DNA of 25,161 nt, from positions 1 through 25,161 of the forward strand of contig JABDQY010000149.1 of NCBI GenBank assembly GCA_013042025.1. The letters are read 5' to 3'. The DNA is from Bacteroidia bacterium (GTDB taxonomy: Bacteria > Bacteroidota > Bacteroidia > NS11-12g > UBA9320). Shown piece after piece: positions 24,670 to 25,161 of this stretch (position 1 is the first letter of the stretch; the number at the start of each line of letters is the position of its first letter). The notes under the pieces are model-generated. The model did no database searches and was not told the DNA's origin. It saw nothing but the letters and a program-made list of their open reading frames with translations. The translations under genes and the position numbers were made by a program.

Positions 24670-24866
24670 AGGACTGGAGAAGATAATTGAAAAATTCAAC
24701 ACTTTATACTTTTCCGGCTTTAACCGAAGCGTATAAGAACAGGCCTTAAATTCCAGACTTGTCGGTAATGACTCGCTTAGGCGAAGAACGTTGGAAGTTC
24801 GTGACGCAGAGAAAGCCAAATCCTATTTTTTTAGGAATTTTTCAAGAATTCCAGTCCTTTTTTTTA
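24670..24866 (+). ncRNA. Putative small non-coding RNA, 6S-like
   Basis: About 195 nt in the only gene-free gap over 150 bp. The two ends pair: AGGACTGGA (24670-24678) with TCCAGTCCT (24850-24858), then after an 8/4-nt internal loop TTGAAAAATTC (24687-24697) with GAATTTTTCAA (24835-24845). Further in, GGCTTT/AAAGCC (24716-24721/24812-24817), GCGT/ACGC, GAAC/GTTC, TTCCA/TGGAA and a TCGC/GCGA hairpin at 24773-24784 nest in order, making a long rod with a large bubble (24698-24715 and 24818-24834). A T tract (24859-24865) follows the closing helix, and a TAnnTTTG element sits just before it. A local hairpin GGAATT/AATTCC (24834-24852) is an alternative 3' fold. Size, rod form and bubble resemble 6S RNA (the RNA polymerase regulator); I cannot exclude another family. 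It is on the plus strand: the T tract follows only there. Confidence 0.68.
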
Positions 24867-25161
24867 TTGTATTACTCCGCTTCCCACTAATTTATCTCCA
24901 TCATACCATGCAGCAAATTGTCCTTTTGCAACGGCCTTCTTGTAGTTTTCAAAGTGTATTATTAGTCCGTTTTGTGTTTTCTCTAATTTAGCATTAAACA
25001 ATGTTTGTCGGTATCGGATTCTCACTTGATAGTCTCTAGTTTCACCGGTTTCCATTTTGTCTTCTTCAGCAACCCAATGGATGTCATGTTCCTTAATAAA
25101 AAGTCCTTTTCTGTTCAATCCAGCATGTTCTTCGCCTTCACCCACATAAACAGTATTCGTT
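24864..25161 (-). CDS. mnmA: tRNA-specific 2-thiouridylase, C-terminal part
   Basis: The last 98 residues of MnmA (TrmU), which thiolates U34 in the wobble position of Glu, Gln and Lys tRNAs; the N-terminal PP-loop ATP-binding domain and catalytic cysteines lie beyond the right edge. The visible part begins TNTVYVGEGEEHAGLNRKGLF, the conserved lead into the C-terminal beta-barrel, followed by YQVRIRYRQTLFNAKL and the end KGQFAAWYDGDKLVGSGVIQ. These match the family's central and barrel domains. The gene ends in TAA at 24864-24866 and its tail converges on the small RNA, so the T tract in between may serve both. Confidence 0.9.
   Translation of the reverse strand, partial: TNTVYVGEGEEHAGLNRKGLFIKEHDIHWVAEEDKMETGETRDYQVRIRYRQTLFNAKLEKTQNGLIIHFENYKKAVAKGQFAAWYDGDKLVGSGVIQ

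Noticed and set aside
24628..24866. Small RNA read on the minus strand as a leader of the glycosyltransferase gene
   Set aside because: On the minus strand no T tract follows the closing helix and the start would coincide with the mnmA stop; the promoter box and T tract both point to the plus strand.
24670..24866. tmRNA, RNase P RNA or SRP RNA
   Set aside because: No tRNA-like ends or tag frame, too short for RNase P, and no GGAA-type SRP hairpin with its conserved flanks was found.
24791..24991. 66-codon plus-strand frame over the small RNA and mnmA tail
   Set aside because: It runs antisense into the clear mnmA coding region, is rich in Phe/Leu from T tracts, and has no family resemblance; the structured RNA explains the left half.
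1..25161. Mobile elements, CRISPR arrays, tRNA genes or defence systems
   Set aside because: No transposase, integrase, direct-repeat array or cloverleaf was recognised; the CPBP protease and SprT-like genes sit among housekeeping genes, giving no support for a defence island.

Overview
The window is ordinary chromosomal DNA from a low-GC member of the Bacteroidota, most likely a flavobacterium-like lineage (Flavobacteriales in the broad sense). The evidence is: TAnnTTTG-type promoter elements close to start codons, almost no Shine-Dalgarno sequences, a secreted protein with a type IX secretion (T9SS) sorting domain, a TonB-dependent receptor with an N-terminal carboxypeptidase-regulatory-like domain, the Bacteroidota-restricted families DUF4292 and DUF4834, a fused alpha/beta 2-oxoacid dehydrogenase E1, and a CarB that lacks the C-terminal allosteric domain. 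No insertion sequence, prophage, CRISPR array, tRNA or rRNA was seen.

Layout. Positions 1-9383 form a minus-strand block, read from right to left: TonB-dependent receptor, Wzx-like flippase, dUTPase, sugar-nucleotidyltransferase, TPR lipoprotein, DUF4292 lipoprotein, EnvC-like degenerate LytM protein, then a truncated 3-hydroxyacyl-CoA dehydrogenase. From the flippase to the EnvC-like gene the genes overlap or nearly touch, so this is probably a cell-envelope operon. A T9SS-exported protein (9421-10140) diverges from the receptor and is followed by the fused E1 gene (10190-12571), which ends in a hairpin shared with the convergent mscL. Positions 12626-17467 are again minus strand: CPBP protease and cdsA (overlapping), glutamate dehydrogenase and psd (stop-start overlap), a SprT-like metallopeptidase, and mscL. 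CdsA and Psd are both phospholipid enzymes; the glutamate dehydrogenase gene between them has its own promoter.

Positions 17488-20550 hold dusB (+), then on the minus strand a GH3-family gene with a previously hidden 54-codon two-helix membrane protein fused to its stop codon by a TAATG overlap, and a divergent 117-residue gene of unknown function. Then carB (+, with a good promoter) is coupled by another TAATG to a 53-codon DUF4834-like gene, which converges on a family 2 glycosyltransferase.

The most notable element is at 24670-24866: a roughly 195-nt non-coding RNA on the plus strand, between the glycosyltransferase and the tail of mnmA. It has a consensus -7 element just upstream, 5' and 3' ends that pair over 9 + 11 bp, an inner series of nested helices, and a terminal T tract. 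Its shape (long interrupted rod with a large internal bubble) suggests a 6S-type RNA. Two small proteins and this RNA would be missed by a gene caller with a 60-residue cutoff and no RNA models.
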